A stretch of 64,000 bases of DNA from Paenibacillus sp. Root52 (GCF_001426865.1 NZ_LMFO01000029.1:310001-374000), one strand, 5' to 3'. Positions 41,321 to 50,269 are shown, numbered from the stretch's first letter. Notes: generated by a model from the letters alone, not told the origin. Made by a program: numbers and translations.

Positions 41321-43408
41321 TTAGGCATTGCCTCCAGCGAAGGAGGATGTGCGTATTGCTTCAGGGGCTGTGCTGTGAGCTTGATCAGCATGAACAGACT
41401 GAGCACCTTGTTGCAGTTGATACATCTGATAGTATCGACCTTGGAGTGCCATTAACTCATCATGTGCTCCTTGTTCAACAATTCGTCCACGATGCAGTAC
41501 CAGAATCTGATCTGCTGAGCGAATTGTAGAGAGACGATGGGCGATGATGAAGGTTGTACGTCCTTTTTTGAGTACTTCGAGCGCATTTTGAATCAAGGCT
41601 TCGGTTTCGGTATCAATATTGGCTGTAGCTTCATCCAAAATAAGAATGGCTGGATCAAATGCCAGCGCACGGGCAAAGGAAATCAGTTGACGTTGCCCAG
41701 CAGACAGCGTGCTTCCTTTTTCAATAACCGGTTCATCGAAACCTTGAGGCAAATGGGCTAGAATACGTTCTGCTCCTACGTCACGAAGTGCCTTTTCAAT
41801 CTGTTGACGAGTAATCTTCTGATCCCCGAGGCTGACGTTAGAGGCAATCGTTCCGGTGAATAGATAAGGATCCTGTAATACAATTCCCATATGTTCACGA
41901 ATCCACTGTTTGGGCAGATCCTTCACGTTTTGTCCATCGATGGTAATCTTACCTTTTTGCGGGTCGTAGAATCGGAATAGCAGATTGATAATGGAGCTTT
42001 TGCCTGAACCGGTATGACCCACCAACGCAACCGTTTGACCTTGTGAAGCCTGGAACGAGATATTGTTTAACACAAAGTCTTTGTTGTAGGCAAAGGATAC
42101 GTCATCAAAGACAACATTTCCTTTGTATCTTGGCATTGAACCATCGGTAACGGCTTCTCCCTTCTCATCCATCAGTTCGAATACACGTCCAGCAGATACG
42201 AGAGAGGAGTCCAGGTTCGCCAGCTGATTTACCATACCTGTAATCGGCTGGAACAGACGACCGAGTACATCCACGAATGCGTACAATACACCTAACGAGA
42301 TGATACTGGTGCCATCCAGCACACTTGATCCGAAATACCACAGGACAACCGCAAAAGCGATATTCCGCAATACGTTAACCAGATTGTGTGAGGTAAAGGC
42401 GTTCAGGTTAAGCATTTTGTTCTGATGTTTCATATAGTCATCATTCAGATCTTCGAATTCCTGTTTGGTTTGTTTTTGATAGCGGAATACGCGGATGATG
42501 GACATCCCTTGAATGGACTCGTTAATGATCGCATTAATCTCGCTGAGTCGTGAACGAATGATCGTATTGTAGCGAGTAGCGAATTTACGATATAGCACAA
42601 TCCAAGCAATAAGCATAGGAACAACGAACAAGGAGATGAGACCAAGACGAACATCGAGCAGGAAGAGCGCGACATACACCCCTGCGATCGTAATTATTCC
42701 CGAGAAGAAGTTCGACAGTACTGCAACAAACAGATCTTTAACGGCCTCTGTATCGTTGGTCACTCGTGAGACGACTTTACCTGCAGGCAGATTGTCAAAG
42801 AAATTGACGGGCAGACGCTGAATGTGAGCATACACATCATTGCGAAGTCGTTGAATGACCTTATTGGCGGACGATTGCAGCCAGTAGGTTTTACCAAATT
42901 CCATAATGACCGAGATGACAAGAAAAATCATGTAATATACGATCAATTGATAGATGCTTGGCATTTCGGGTTTGTAAAAAGCAAACAGTTCTCCAGCCGA
43001 CAGAGGCACTGCCGCATATTGACCGGTGACTTCACCTGCACGGGTTACCGTCAGGGTGCCATCGGCGTAAGATCGGTCTCCGTCAGGTGTGCTCACCGGT
43101 TCATTTACAAAATAAAAGCTACGTCCCGCTTGCAGTATGCGTACCTCGGCGCCTTTACTTTCCGCTGGTTCGAATAATCCTTCGCGTTTGTAATTCTTTC
43201 CTTGATAAACCGCCGCATCTTCTGAAGCAGATGTCTCATAGAAGGGCTGTTCAATGGCTAACAAATGATTGTCGATCATATTTTTGGCGATAAATGGGCC
43301 GGCGAGCTCTGCCGCAACACCGATCGTAAGCATAATTAATGCGGCTATAAAAGTGCCTTTGGCTTTTAAGGCGTATTGTAATAGCCGTTTGCCTGTATTC
43401 GATTTCAA
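41321..43408 (-). CDS. yheH: Heterodimeric ABC multidrug exporter subunit, BmrD/YheH-like
   Basis: Half transporter of 695 residues with a six-helix membrane domain fused to an ATPase. As in BmrD, a soluble insert of about 100 residues (about 45-145) follows the first membrane helix. The ATPase has GHTGSGKSS, signature LSAGQ, Walker B LILDEATANID with the catalytic Glu, and an H-loop HRLST. It is therefore the subunit with the canonical Glu. TTG start with GGAGG eight bases upstream. Twelve bases separate it from its partner gene. Confidence 0.92.
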   Translation of the reverse strand: MKSNTGKRLLQYALKAKGTFIAALIMLTIGVAAELAGPFIAKNMIDNHLLAIEQPFYETSASEDAAVYQGKNYKREGLFEPAESKGAEVRILQAGRSFYFVNEPVSTPDGDRSYADGTLTVTRAGEVTGQYAAVPLSAGELFAFYKPEMPSIYQLIVYYMIFLVISVIMEFGKTYWLQSSANKVIQRLRNDVYAHIQRLPVNFFDNLPAGKVVSRVTNDTEAVKDLFVAVLSNFFSGIITIAGVYVALFLLDVRLGLISLFVVPMLIAWIVLYRKFATRYNTIIRSRLSEINAIINESIQGMSIIRVFRYQKQTKQEFEDLNDDYMKHQNKMLNLNAFTSHNLVNVLRNIAFAVVLWYFGSSVLDGTSIISLGVLYAFVDVLGRLFQPITGMVNQLANLDSSLVSAGRVFELMDEKGEAVTDGSMPRYKGNVVFDDVSFAYNKDFVLNNISFQASQGQTVALVGHTGSGKSSIINLLFRFYDPQKGKITIDGQNVKDLPKQWIREHMGIVLQDPYLFTGTIASNVSLGDQKITRQQIEKALRDVGAERILAHLPQGFDEPVIEKGSTLSAGQRQLISFARALAFDPAILILDEATANIDTETEALIQNALEVLKKGRTTFIIAHRLSTIRSADQILVLHRGRIVEQGAHDELMALQGRYYQMYQLQQGAQSVHADQAHSTAPEAIRTSSFAGGNA

Positions 43409-43420
43409 TGCATTGACCTC

Positions 43421-45166
43421 CTACGTGGACAGATTGGACTCCACCTGTTGCCGTTCATATTGTTCACGGTACCAACCGTTCATGGCAAGTAGTTCCTGAT
43501 GGGTTCCTTCTTCCGTAATTTTCCCGTGCTCAAGTACAATGATTCGGTCAGCATGTTCGATAGCGGACAGGCGATGAGTCGAGATCAACGTTGTTTTACC
43601 CGAGCGTTTGTTGCGTATATTTTCAATGATTTTAGCTTCGGTTCTGGCATCAACTGCGGAAAGGGCATCATCCAGAATAAGAATATCCGGGTCCGAGATG
43701 AACGCACGAGCGAGGGATACCCGCTGCTTTTGTCCACCAGATAGAGCAATACCTTTTTCTCCAACGAGTGTATCGAGTCCGTCAGACAATGTTCCAAGAT
43801 CTCCGTCAAAAGCAGCTGTACGAATCGCTTCCATGATGACATCATCACTTGCACCAGGTTTACCAAACTGAATGTTTTGACGAACCGATTTGGAGAATAG
43901 CACTTGTTCCTGCGGCACGTATCCAATCCAGCTATGCAAGTCGTCTTTGGCAATTTCCTGAATCGGGTGACCCGATATGCTTAGCTTACCTGATCCAGCA
44001 GGGTATTCGTGTAGCAACTGCTTCAGCAGCGTGGACTTACCACTACCTGTGCGACCGACAATGCCAAGCGTCTGACCGCGGCGTAGTGAAAAGTTAATAT
44101 GGCTAAGATTGTCTACTGTAGAACTAGGATAACGGAACGTAACATCTTGCATGACGATCTCTTCCGGGTTCGAAATGTGAGCGGGTTGTTCAACATCTTG
44201 AACAGCGGGTTCCACCGATAATGTCTCGTTGACCCGATCAAGGGAGGCACTACCACGCTGCATCAGATTAATTAACTCCCCAATGGCGAACATCGGCCAA
44301 ATCATCATCCCCAGGTACATATTGAATGATACGAGATCCCCCAGAGTGATTTCATTGTGGAACACAAGATATATGCCGTAAGCAAGCGCAATGACATAAC
44401 TAAGTCCAACGCAAAGTCGGATTGTAGGTTCAAACAATGCATCCATCCGTGCGACAGCTAGATTTTTGCGGTACACGTCTTCGGTAACATCGGCAAAACG
44501 CTTCTCATCTAGACGCTCCTGAACATACGCGCGTACTACCCGAATTCCCGCAATGGATTCAAGTACTTGGTCGTTCATATCACCGAAGGCATCTTGAGCG
44601 AGTGTATAGCGCTGATGCACGGCTTTACCGTAGATCATCATAGCGATGGCAATAAAAGGAAGGGGCAGAATGGCTGCCAGAGTCAGCTTCCAGCTAACTA
44701 GAAAACCCATAGCGAGTAATACCGTTGCCAAGAAAGCAGTCGAGTCCGTTAACGTAAGCATGCCGAAGCCTGCTGTGGTTGCAATCGAACGAAGATCGTT
44801 GGTAGCACGAGCCATAAGGTCGCCTGTTCTGTTCTTTTCAAAAAAGGGGGGTGTCATCCGTAACAGATGATCCATGAAACGTGAACGCAATAGACGTTCT
44901 ACCAAGTTAGCTCCGCCAAATAATTTGTGCATCCATATGTACGTGATTAGATAGATAATAACGACGGTTCCTAAAATAAGTAAAATGTAGGTGGTAAGTG
45001 ATGCTCCTGTAATGGACCCACGTACAATCTCGTCAATCGCATTACCGAGAAGACGAGGGGGCAGGAGTTCTGCGACACCTACAAGAATGAGCAAAATGAC
45101 ACCAATCAGGTATCTTTTGCGCTCTAGCCGGAAAAACCAGGCTAGGTTTTTGAGTACTGAGAACAA
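43421..45166 (-). CDS. yheI: Heterodimeric ABC multidrug exporter subunit, BmrC/YheI-like
   Basis: Half transporter of 581 residues: membrane domain (about 1-310) and ATPase with GRTGSGKST, signature LSGGQ, Walker B LILDDALSAVD and H-loop HRLSA. Asp instead of Glu after Walker B marks the degenerate ATP site, as in BmrC of B. subtilis, so hydrolysis is expected at the other site. TTG 45166 with GGATGGG eight bases upstream. A peptide-and-attenuator leader precedes it, as bmrB does in B. subtilis, where ribosome-targeting antibiotics induce expression. Confidence 0.93.
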   Translation of the reverse strand: MFSVLKNLAWFFRLERKRYLIGVILLILVGVAELLPPRLLGNAIDEIVRGSITGASLTTYILLILGTVVIIYLITYIWMHKLFGGANLVERLLRSRFMDHLLRMTPPFFEKNRTGDLMARATNDLRSIATTAGFGMLTLTDSTAFLATVLLAMGFLVSWKLTLAAILPLPFIAIAMMIYGKAVHQRYTLAQDAFGDMNDQVLESIAGIRVVRAYVQERLDEKRFADVTEDVYRKNLAVARMDALFEPTIRLCVGLSYVIALAYGIYLVFHNEITLGDLVSFNMYLGMMIWPMFAIGELINLMQRGSASLDRVNETLSVEPAVQDVEQPAHISNPEEIVMQDVTFRYPSSTVDNLSHINFSLRRGQTLGIVGRTGSGKSTLLKQLLHEYPAGSGKLSISGHPIQEIAKDDLHSWIGYVPQEQVLFSKSVRQNIQFGKPGASDDVIMEAIRTAAFDGDLGTLSDGLDTLVGEKGIALSGGQKQRVSLARAFISDPDILILDDALSAVDARTEAKIIENIRNKRSGKTTLISTHRLSAIEHADRIIVLEHGKITEEGTHQELLAMNGWYREQYERQQVESNLST

Positions 45167-45230
45167 GTGCTATCCCATCCTTTCCATATCTGTGAAATAC
45201 ATTATCGTTCATATGCTTACTTGTGACCAC

Positions 45231-45265
45231 AAAAAAAGACACACCGCACGCAGGCGGTATGTCTT
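45231..45265 (-). terminator. Attenuator terminator in the yheI leader
   Basis: On the minus strand AAGACATACCGC and GCGGTGTGTCTT form a 12-bp stem (45236-45247 with 45254-45265) followed by seven T, 65 bases before the yheI start. A second hairpin, TGGCTC-GAGCCA, lies just upstream in the leader (about 45284-45305). Confidence 0.85.
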
Positions 45266-45378
45266 AGGTATCATTCATACGGCAGCATGGCTCCGAGAGC
45301 AGAGCCACCACCGTACATAATTATATTGTGAGTTCACAACATAGTATATCTGATCAACAGATTGCTATGATGCAGAAA

Positions 45379-45459
45379 TTATGAACGAAATAATGATTTC
45401 GGGGCTGCTCCGGTATTCAGTTGTAAGTTAGTTAGAACAAACATATCTCTATTAAACAC
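45379..45459 (-). CDS. 26-residue leader peptide of the multidrug exporter operon
   Basis: GTG start at 45457-45459, preceded on the minus strand by AAAGGGTGATTAC, one of the best ribosome binding sites in the area, and stop TAA at 45379-45381. The peptide begins MFNRDMFVLTNLQ. It lies between a strong promoter and an attenuator terminator before yheI, matching the layout of bmrB-bmrCD, where ribosome stalling on the leader opens the operon. The peptide itself is not similar to BmrB as far as I can tell. Confidence 0.7.
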   Translation of the reverse strand: MFNRDMFVLTNLQLNTGAAPKSLFRS

Positions 45460-45515
45460 CGTAATCACCCTTTCTTTTTTTGGGAATAAATTCAATGTGA
45501 ATCTCGTATGTTTGC

Positions 45516-45545
45516 ATCTTAACACCGCATTTTGCAATCTGTCAA
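45516..45545 (-). promoter_or_regulatory. Sigma-A promoter of the yheI-yheH leader
   Basis: On the minus strand TTGACA (45540-45545), 18 bases, TAAGAT (45516-45521). The transcript would start near 45509 and have a leader of about 340 bases before yheI. Confidence 0.75.
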
Positions 45546-45745
45546 ACTTTTTTCACAAATGAGCAATGTCTGGTTTAGAGAAGCCAGGAATGGAGTAACG
45601 GGTCGTGAAGTAATATGGCTTTATACGACTGTTGTCCTATATTGCAAAATACAGTTATGGTCTCACCTTTTCATTTTATGTTCCATGAAGTAAATTTATT
45701 TCCTGAAAATTGTTCGTTATTGGGTAATTTGTTCTGTTGTACAGT

Positions 45746-45774
45746 TTGTATTCCGACCATTCTAGCGATATGAT
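45746..45774 (+). promoter_or_regulatory. Sigma-A promoter of the HesB-like gene
   Basis: TTGTAT (45746-45751), 17 bases, TATGAT (45769-45774). The stretch 45546-45745 between the divergent promoters is AT-rich and shows no gene. Confidence 0.6.
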
Positions 45775-45807
45775 GTAACATATATATAGAGAAGGAGCTG
45801 ACACCAC

Positions 45808-46104
45808 ATGAGTACCATACATGTAACTGACCGCGCTGCGCGCTGGTACAAGGAAGAGCTTAATTTGAACGATGGCGATAGCATTCGTTTTTTTGCCCGT
45901 TATAGCTCAGGCGGAGGTCTTCATCCCGGCTTTTCGTTAGGTATCGCTGTTGAGGAACCAAGACATCCTGCCGAGCAAATAGAAGCATCCGGTATTCACT
46001 TTTTCATGGAGGATCACGATTATTGGTATCTAAAAGGTCATGAGCTTCATGTGGATGTTGTTGATGAAGGTCAAGATATTGAATACCGATACACTGAAGT
46101 ATAA
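45808..46104 (+). CDS. HesB/YneR-like protein without cysteines
   Basis: 98-residue protein of the HesB/IscA-like fold (YneR group): begins STIHVTDRAARWYKEELNL, has SIRFFARYSSGGGLHPGFSLG and ends DIEYRYTEV. The three cysteines that bind iron-sulfur clusters in true A-type carriers are absent, so cluster binding is not expected. ATG 45808 with AGAAGGAG upstream. Own promoter. Function of this subgroup is unknown. Confidence 0.85.
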   Translation: MSTIHVTDRAARWYKEELNLNDGDSIRFFARYSSGGGLHPGFSLGIAVEEPRHPAEQIEASGIHFFMEDHDYWYLKGHELHVDVVDEGQDIEYRYTEV

Positions 46105-46222
46105 TCCCTTACTCATAGATACACGCCTTTAGAACGTTCCGTAAGTTGGAGAGAACTGTGTTGCACTGATCTGACTATAGATCTAAGCCGTCTCTTCGGC
46201 TTGGAACAGGAGGGGATAAATA

Positions 46223-46675
46223 TTGAATCCGCCAGCCCGAGATTTGGCTCAGTATATTGCTAACCGAGCGTTTATCGTCGTAAAGGCTGCTATATGGGCC
46301 GAGAACGAACATGGTGAAGTGTTATTGATCCAGCACGCAGACCACAGCCATTGGCGAATTCCGGCAGGACAGATGCGTCCGGGAGAATCGATTGAAGAGA
46401 CTGCTCATCGAGAGCTGTGGGAGGAGACTGGCTGGACTACAGATCATATGGTGTTAGAAGGTCTCCATTCAGGGCCAGAGCTGAGACAGCTTCATACGAG
46501 CGGGGATGAAGACTATTATGTGATCGCCCTGTTTCGAACTCGAATCATCCAAGATGACCTCGTAGAGTCTCGTGTGAATAGTGAAGCAGGTCTGAAGTTT
46601 TTTCACACCGAATCTCTTCCTGTCCTCAATGAGTTTACCCAAATGTTGTTGGCACGCTCCTACCAGAAAGATTGA
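46223..46675 (+). CDS. Nudix hydrolase
   Basis: Pyrophosphohydrolase of 150 residues with an intact Nudix box (GQMRPGESIEETAHRELWEE then TGW fits GX5EX7REUXEEXGU). N-terminal strand FIVVKAAIWAENEHGEVLLIQ. Substrate cannot be predicted. TTG 46223 with AGGAGGGG upstream. Confidence 0.88.
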   Translation: MNPPARDLAQYIANRAFIVVKAAIWAENEHGEVLLIQHADHSHWRIPAGQMRPGESIEETAHRELWEETGWTTDHMVLEGLHSGPELRQLHTSGDEDYYVIALFRTRIIQDDLVESRVNSEAGLKFFHTESLPVLNEFTQMLLARSYQKD

Positions 46676-46686
46676 CCCAGGCATAT

Positions 46687-46784
46687 ACGAAGTACAAATA
46701 AAGCAAAAACCGAGTACAAACCGAGCTCAAATAATTACAAACCAAGTGCGAACGAAGTACAAATGAAGTACAAATGAAGTACAG
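46687..46784. repeat. Degenerate short tandem repeats (about GAAGTACAAAT)
   Basis: Units such as CGAAGTACAAAT, CGAGTACAAAC, CGAGCTCAAAT, ATTACAAACC, CGAAGTACAAAT, GAAGTACAAAT and GAAGTACAGAC follow one another between the Nudix gene and its terminator. Unit length is 11-12 bases with drift, consistent with slippage-derived repeat decay. Confidence 0.6.
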
Positions 46785-46798
46785 ACCTGAATAATGAT

Positions 46799-46827
46799 AA
46801 AAGCCTCCCGACAGGGAGGCTTTTGTG
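46799..46827. terminator. Bidirectional terminator between convergent genes
   Basis: AAAAGCCTCCC (46799-46809), GACA loop, GGGAGGCTTTT (46814-46824): perfect 11-bp stem, A- and T-flanked. Confidence 0.92.
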
Positions 46828-46903
46828 TTTTATAATCATTCATGCAATGCCAACTAAGAATGTTCTCAGCGGGTACACATCCACAATAATCAATATACAA
46901 TGC

Positions 46904-47416
46904 TTACACCTGATCAAGTGACTCCTCATCCATTGCAAAGTCAAAGTCGTCAATATCATAAACTTGAACCGGAGCTGAGGATTCAATGATGCGAGCAATC
47001 AATTCGACTTGATCCGTAAGGATAGGAATGCTCAAACGTTGTGAAGTGAGTATTAATTCCGTCTCGATTGGGTCGAAATACTCGCCATACTGAGCCGTAT
47101 CAACAGCGTTAATAATAGCAATGGAGACTTGATCACCGAACAGAATCGATGGACTTTTGGCCCATGGAGTAAGTAGCGCACGTTCTATTTTTTTCTTATT
47201 TAACGGTTCCTCAAAATAAGAAATCATCTCGTTAATTTTGGTCTTCACATGTTGATCATCCGCAGGGTTACCCATCAGAGGATCGCTGCTGGCTTGAAAC
47301 TCGTATAATTCAAGGATGGTGGTGTATGGAACAATATATTCAATAGACGCGGGTGATGCGAGCAATTGACCATAAATAGCCACCATCACGGCTTCTGTAA
47401 CAAACTGACGTGACAT
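46904..47416 (-). CDS. Conserved hypothetical protein
   Basis: 170-residue acidic, soluble protein, no signal or membrane segment. It begins MSRQFVTEAVMVAIYGQLLA and ends with an acidic tail (DDFDFAMDEESLDQV). I cannot assign a domain; homologues in Paenibacillus carry assorted unsupported names. ATG at 47416 with AGGAGG about twelve bases upstream. A possible -10 (TATACT on the minus strand, 47528-47533) lies 110 bases before it. Convergent with the Nudix gene. Confidence 0.7.
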   Translation of the reverse strand: MSRQFVTEAVMVAIYGQLLASPASIEYIVPYTTILELYEFQASSDPLMGNPADDQHVKTKINEMISYFEEPLNKKKIERALLTPWAKSPSILFGDQVSIAIINAVDTAQYGEYFDPIETELILTSQRLSIPILTDQVELIARIIESSAPVQVYDIDDFDFAMDEESLDQV

Positions 47417-47590
47417 GATTCCTGAATCCTCCTGCGGCCATTATAGTTGCGAGGTGAATCAATGTTGAATGTTAGACGAACAAAAATCAAATTGATGTCT
47501 CCGCTATGGACTCGTGATATGAATAGAAGTATATCATACAACGGTGGGAATTACAGCCAGTTGACAGAAGGGAGTCAAGTCCAAATTCAA

Positions 47591-48034
47591 TCAGGATTTG
47601 CCCAAAAGCAAGGATAAAATGCCTGCTGCAATAAGTGGACCTACGGGTACACCTTTGAACAAGGCAACTCCTAATACAGTACCGATAAGAAGTCCAGCGA
47701 CGACAGTGGGCTGCGTACTCATCAATGTAGCACCTCTACCACCGAGGTAAGCAACAAGCAACCCAACACCAATGGCAAGTAGTGACTTCCAGTGCAGGAA
47801 GGACTCCCCGATGGTCTGCAAGCTTATTTTACCGCTCGCAAGTGGAGCCATTACTCCAATGGTTAGGATGATGATCCCAATGGTCAGCCCATACTTCTCA
47901 AGCCAAGGAAATGCTTGATGCAGATTCAATACACGTAGCAATAATAGAAATACCATAGCTACAGCCACTGGAGTATTACTGCTGATGATGCCAAGCGCGG
48001 CGAATCCGAGTAACAGCAGCGAAGTTATATCCAT
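47591..48034 (-). CDS. DUF441 membrane protein (YtwI-like)
   Basis: 147-residue integral membrane protein of the UPF0756/DUF441 family, with about four predicted helices: LLLLGFAALGIISSNTPVAV, GLTIGIIILTIGVMAPLASG, LLAIGVGLLVAYLGGRGATL, PVGPLIAAGILSLLLGKS. Function unknown. Start ATG 48034 is preferred over ATG 48043, because GAAGGG lies too close to the latter. The end of the upstream gene overlaps the longer reading, so translation is coupled to it. Confidence 0.88.
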   Translation of the reverse strand: MDITSLLLLGFAALGIISSNTPVAVAMVFLLLLRVLNLHQAFPWLEKYGLTIGIIILTIGVMAPLASGKISLQTIGESFLHWKSLLAIGVGLLVAYLGGRGATLMSTQPTVVAGLLIGTVLGVALFKGVPVGPLIAAGILSLLLGKS

Positions 48035-48039
48035 TGATT

Positions 48040-49037
48040 TCATTTCCCTTCGGAAAGTTTACGATTCTTGCTCACAATATGTTCCGCAATGTATTTTCCG
48101 TGCCAGCGCCCAGATTCAATAAATACTTCATTGGCATTACGACCTGATGCAATAACACCGCCCACATAAATGCCGGGAACACTACTTTCCATCGTTTGGG
48201 GATCATACTTGGGTTTATCCATATCTTCGGACATTTCCACCCCTACAGAAGTGAGCAGTTTACGATCGGGACGGAAACCAGTCATGGCTAATACAAAATC
48301 ATTTTCCAATTCGCTGGTTGTTCCGTCATGATGCAATAGACGAACAGAATCATCCAAAATTTCATCAACACGTGAATTGAGATGTAAGGTAATCCGTCCT
48401 TTTTGAACCATGCTCTCAAATAATGGACGTACCCAAGATTTAATATGTTCAGACAATCCGCTTCCACGGTAGACCATATCAATATGAGCACCTACACGAA
48501 CGAGTTCCATCGCGGCATCTACGGCAGAATTGCTTCCTCCGATAATGGCAACACGGGTCTGAGCGTAAGGGTGGGCTTCACGGAAATAATGCGTAACCTT
48601 ATCTTTGTCTTCACCCGGAATGCCGAGGTAGTTAGGATGATCGAAATAACCTGTAGCTACAACGATATTACGTCCCTCATGAATAACAGTCTGCCCACGT
48701 CGGTTCATCGTATGTACTTCGAACGTTCCATCGTCCTTACACTTGATTGAGTGAGCTTCCTCATAGTTATGAACACGAAGGTTAAAATGTTCAGCGACTT
48801 TGCGATAATAGGCAAGGGCCTCATAACGAAACGGCTTGTCGTTAGGCGTGCTAAACGGAACATTTCCGATCTCAAGCAACTCAGCCGTGCTAAAAAATTG
48901 CATATGGGTTGGATACAAATAGATGGATTGTACAATGTTGTACTTTTCTACGATTACAGCAGATAATCCCAACCGTTCACATTCGATGGCAGCAGATAGA
49001 CCACAGGGTCCTCCACCGATAATAATGACATCTTCCA
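48040..49037 (-). CDS. ypdA: YpdA-family bacillithiol disulfide reductase
   Basis: FAD/NADPH-dependent reductase of 332 residues, predicted to recycle bacillithiol disulfide (Bdr). N-terminal FAD motif IIIGGGPCGLSAA (with the Cys of the Cys14 type seen in YpdA), NADPH motif AIIGGSNSAVDAA, and ATGYFDHP. ATG at 49035-49037 with AAGGAGGAG upstream on the minus strand. Followed by DUF441 in one operon. Presence of this enzyme implies bacillithiol use. Confidence 0.9.
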
Positions 49038-49144
49038 TGTTCTTACTCCTCCTTAAATTCAGCAATATAATCCTACCGTAAATAACACTCTAATGCCAGC
49101 GTAAGGAGGTATATAGGCTGAACTGCCACGCAAAAATAAAGGAT

Positions 49145-49193
49145 TTGACTTTAATTGGACAAAAGATTAACATCAAATTAGATAATCATCTAA
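49145..49193 (+). promoter_or_regulatory. Promoter and palindrome before the ArsR-DUF2087 gene
   Basis: TTGACT (49145-49150), 17 bases, TAACAT (49168-49173). TTAGAT-AATC-ATCTAA (49178-49193) is a perfect 6-bp palindrome at the start site, suited to an ArsR-type repressor and suggesting autoregulation. Confidence 0.65.
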
Positions 49194-49225
49194 TCTATTG
49201 AGATTGAAATGGAGCTGAATCATTC

Positions 49226-49819
49226 ATGCAGTTGGAGAAAATAGTGGCTTATCACAAAGCATTAGCTGATCCAACCCGACTTCGCATGCTGTTGTTGTTA
49301 TCCCAAGGAGAATTGCACGGACAGGCTCTCGCTGAGCGGTTGAACTTGTCCCAGCCAACGGTGACACATCACGCATCGAAACTACGAGAAGCTGCACTCA
49401 TTAAAGAAAGAAGAGAGAAGAACATTGTATATTTCTCCTTAAATCCTTCTTTCATTCGTGAGCATGCACAAGCTTCCGTTGATTTTATTTTTAAAAGTAA
49501 GGAGGTTACTGAGATGAGTGAGGTCAACGAAACGCTAAAAGCATCCGTGATGCGGAATTTTTTCTCCAAGGATGGGCGAATTCGCCAAATTCCAGCGCAA
49601 TATAAGAAAAAGCTGATTGTTCTTGGTCATTTGGCCGAGCAACTTGAATTCGGACGCAAGTATACGGAGAAGGAAATCAATGCTTTCATTCAAAATTATC
49701 ATGAGGATTTCGCGACGATCCGGCGTGAGTTCATCATGCACCAGTTCATGTATCGTGAAGACGGAGTTTACGAACTGAATCCAAAAGAAATGTGGACACG
49801 TTGGGATCAAGTTAAATAA
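49226..49819 (+). CDS. ArsR-type HTH protein with C-terminal DUF2087 domain
   Basis: 197-residue regulator. Residues 1-75 form an ArsR winged helix (KALADPTRLRMLLLLSQGE, then LNLSQPTVTHHASKLREA), without the CxC metal site, so metal sensing is not supported. The C-terminal part (about 105-190, FFSKDGRIRQIPAQYKKKL) is DUF2087, common in such fusions. ATG 49226; the ribosome binding site is weak (AATGGAGC). A palindrome upstream may be its operator. Confidence 0.9.
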   Translation: MQLEKIVAYHKALADPTRLRMLLLLSQGELHGQALAERLNLSQPTVTHHASKLREAALIKERREKNIVYFSLNPSFIREHAQASVDFIFKSKEVTEMSEVNETLKASVMRNFFSKDGRIRQIPAQYKKKLIVLGHLAEQLEFGRKYTEKEINAFIQNYHEDFATIRREFIMHQFMYREDGVYELNPKEMWTRWDQVK

Positions 49820-49825
49820 TTGGTC

Positions 49826-49855
49826 TTGACAACAATTCAGTCAGGTGTGTAATAT
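49826..49855 (+). promoter_or_regulatory. Promoter of a small transcription unit
   Basis: TTGACA (49826-49831), 18 bases, TAATAT (49850-49855), starting seven bases after the ArsR gene stop. Confidence 0.65.
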
Positions 49856-49887
49856 GTTGGATAAATCTACAAGGGAGGCGATGTAAT

Positions 49888-49959
49888 ATGACAAACTTAA
49901 TGGCACTATACGTTAATTTGAATATGAACAGCGTCTCCGGAACGGATCAGAGCGTATAA
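49888..49959 (+). CDS. 23-residue small ORF in its own transcription unit
   Basis: ATG 49888 is preceded by AAGGGAGGCGATGTAAT, and the frame ends at TAA 49957-49959. The peptide begins MTNLMALYVNLNMN and is uncharged except near the end. Promoter, ribosome binding site, ORF and a strong terminator fit within about 190 bases, so this may be a small protein gene, a dual-function small RNA, or a leader peptide controlling rsgA through the terminator. Confidence 0.45.
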   Translation: MTNLMALYVNLNMNSVSGTDQSV

Positions 49960-50010
49960 TTATACAACCACAGGACAGTTATGTCTGTTATGAGGGTATG
50001 TATTATTGCA

Positions 50011-50056
50011 TGCAACAATGAAGCCACGGGTGACGTACCTGTGGCTTTTTTTGTTG
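50011..50056 (+). terminator. Terminator between the small ORF and rsgA
   Basis: AAGCCACGGGT (50021-50031) pairs with ACCTGTGGCTT (50037-50047), with GCAACA/TGTTGC extending the base, and seven T. Confidence 0.9.
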
Positions 50057-50269
50057 CTATTAGGAATGTTCTTTTATTGCGGGTGGGGGGTCTTAACATA
50101 AGAGCCTCTGAATCTTACCCTATGAAAGTCATTCTCTAATTCATTCAACAATGATTTGCCGCGGGTGCTTGAGACTCGTGGTTTTTATTTTGGATACCGA
50201 ACCGGGGCACATAGGTCAATCTGTCGTTATGTCCGAATCACATTATCATTTTTGGGAGGAAAGACGAAT
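50053..50269. other. Region before rsgA
   Basis: About 215 bases with no clear promoter. The rsgA frame is open back to 50156 but has no start with a binding site before 50270. Confidence 0.5.

Noticed and set aside
46687..46784. Possible CRISPR-like array
   Set aside because: Units are 11-12 bases, degenerate and without spacers; no cas genes in the window.
49226..49819. Arsenic or metal sensor
   Set aside because: The winged helix lacks the cysteine metal site and no metal-resistance gene is adjacent.
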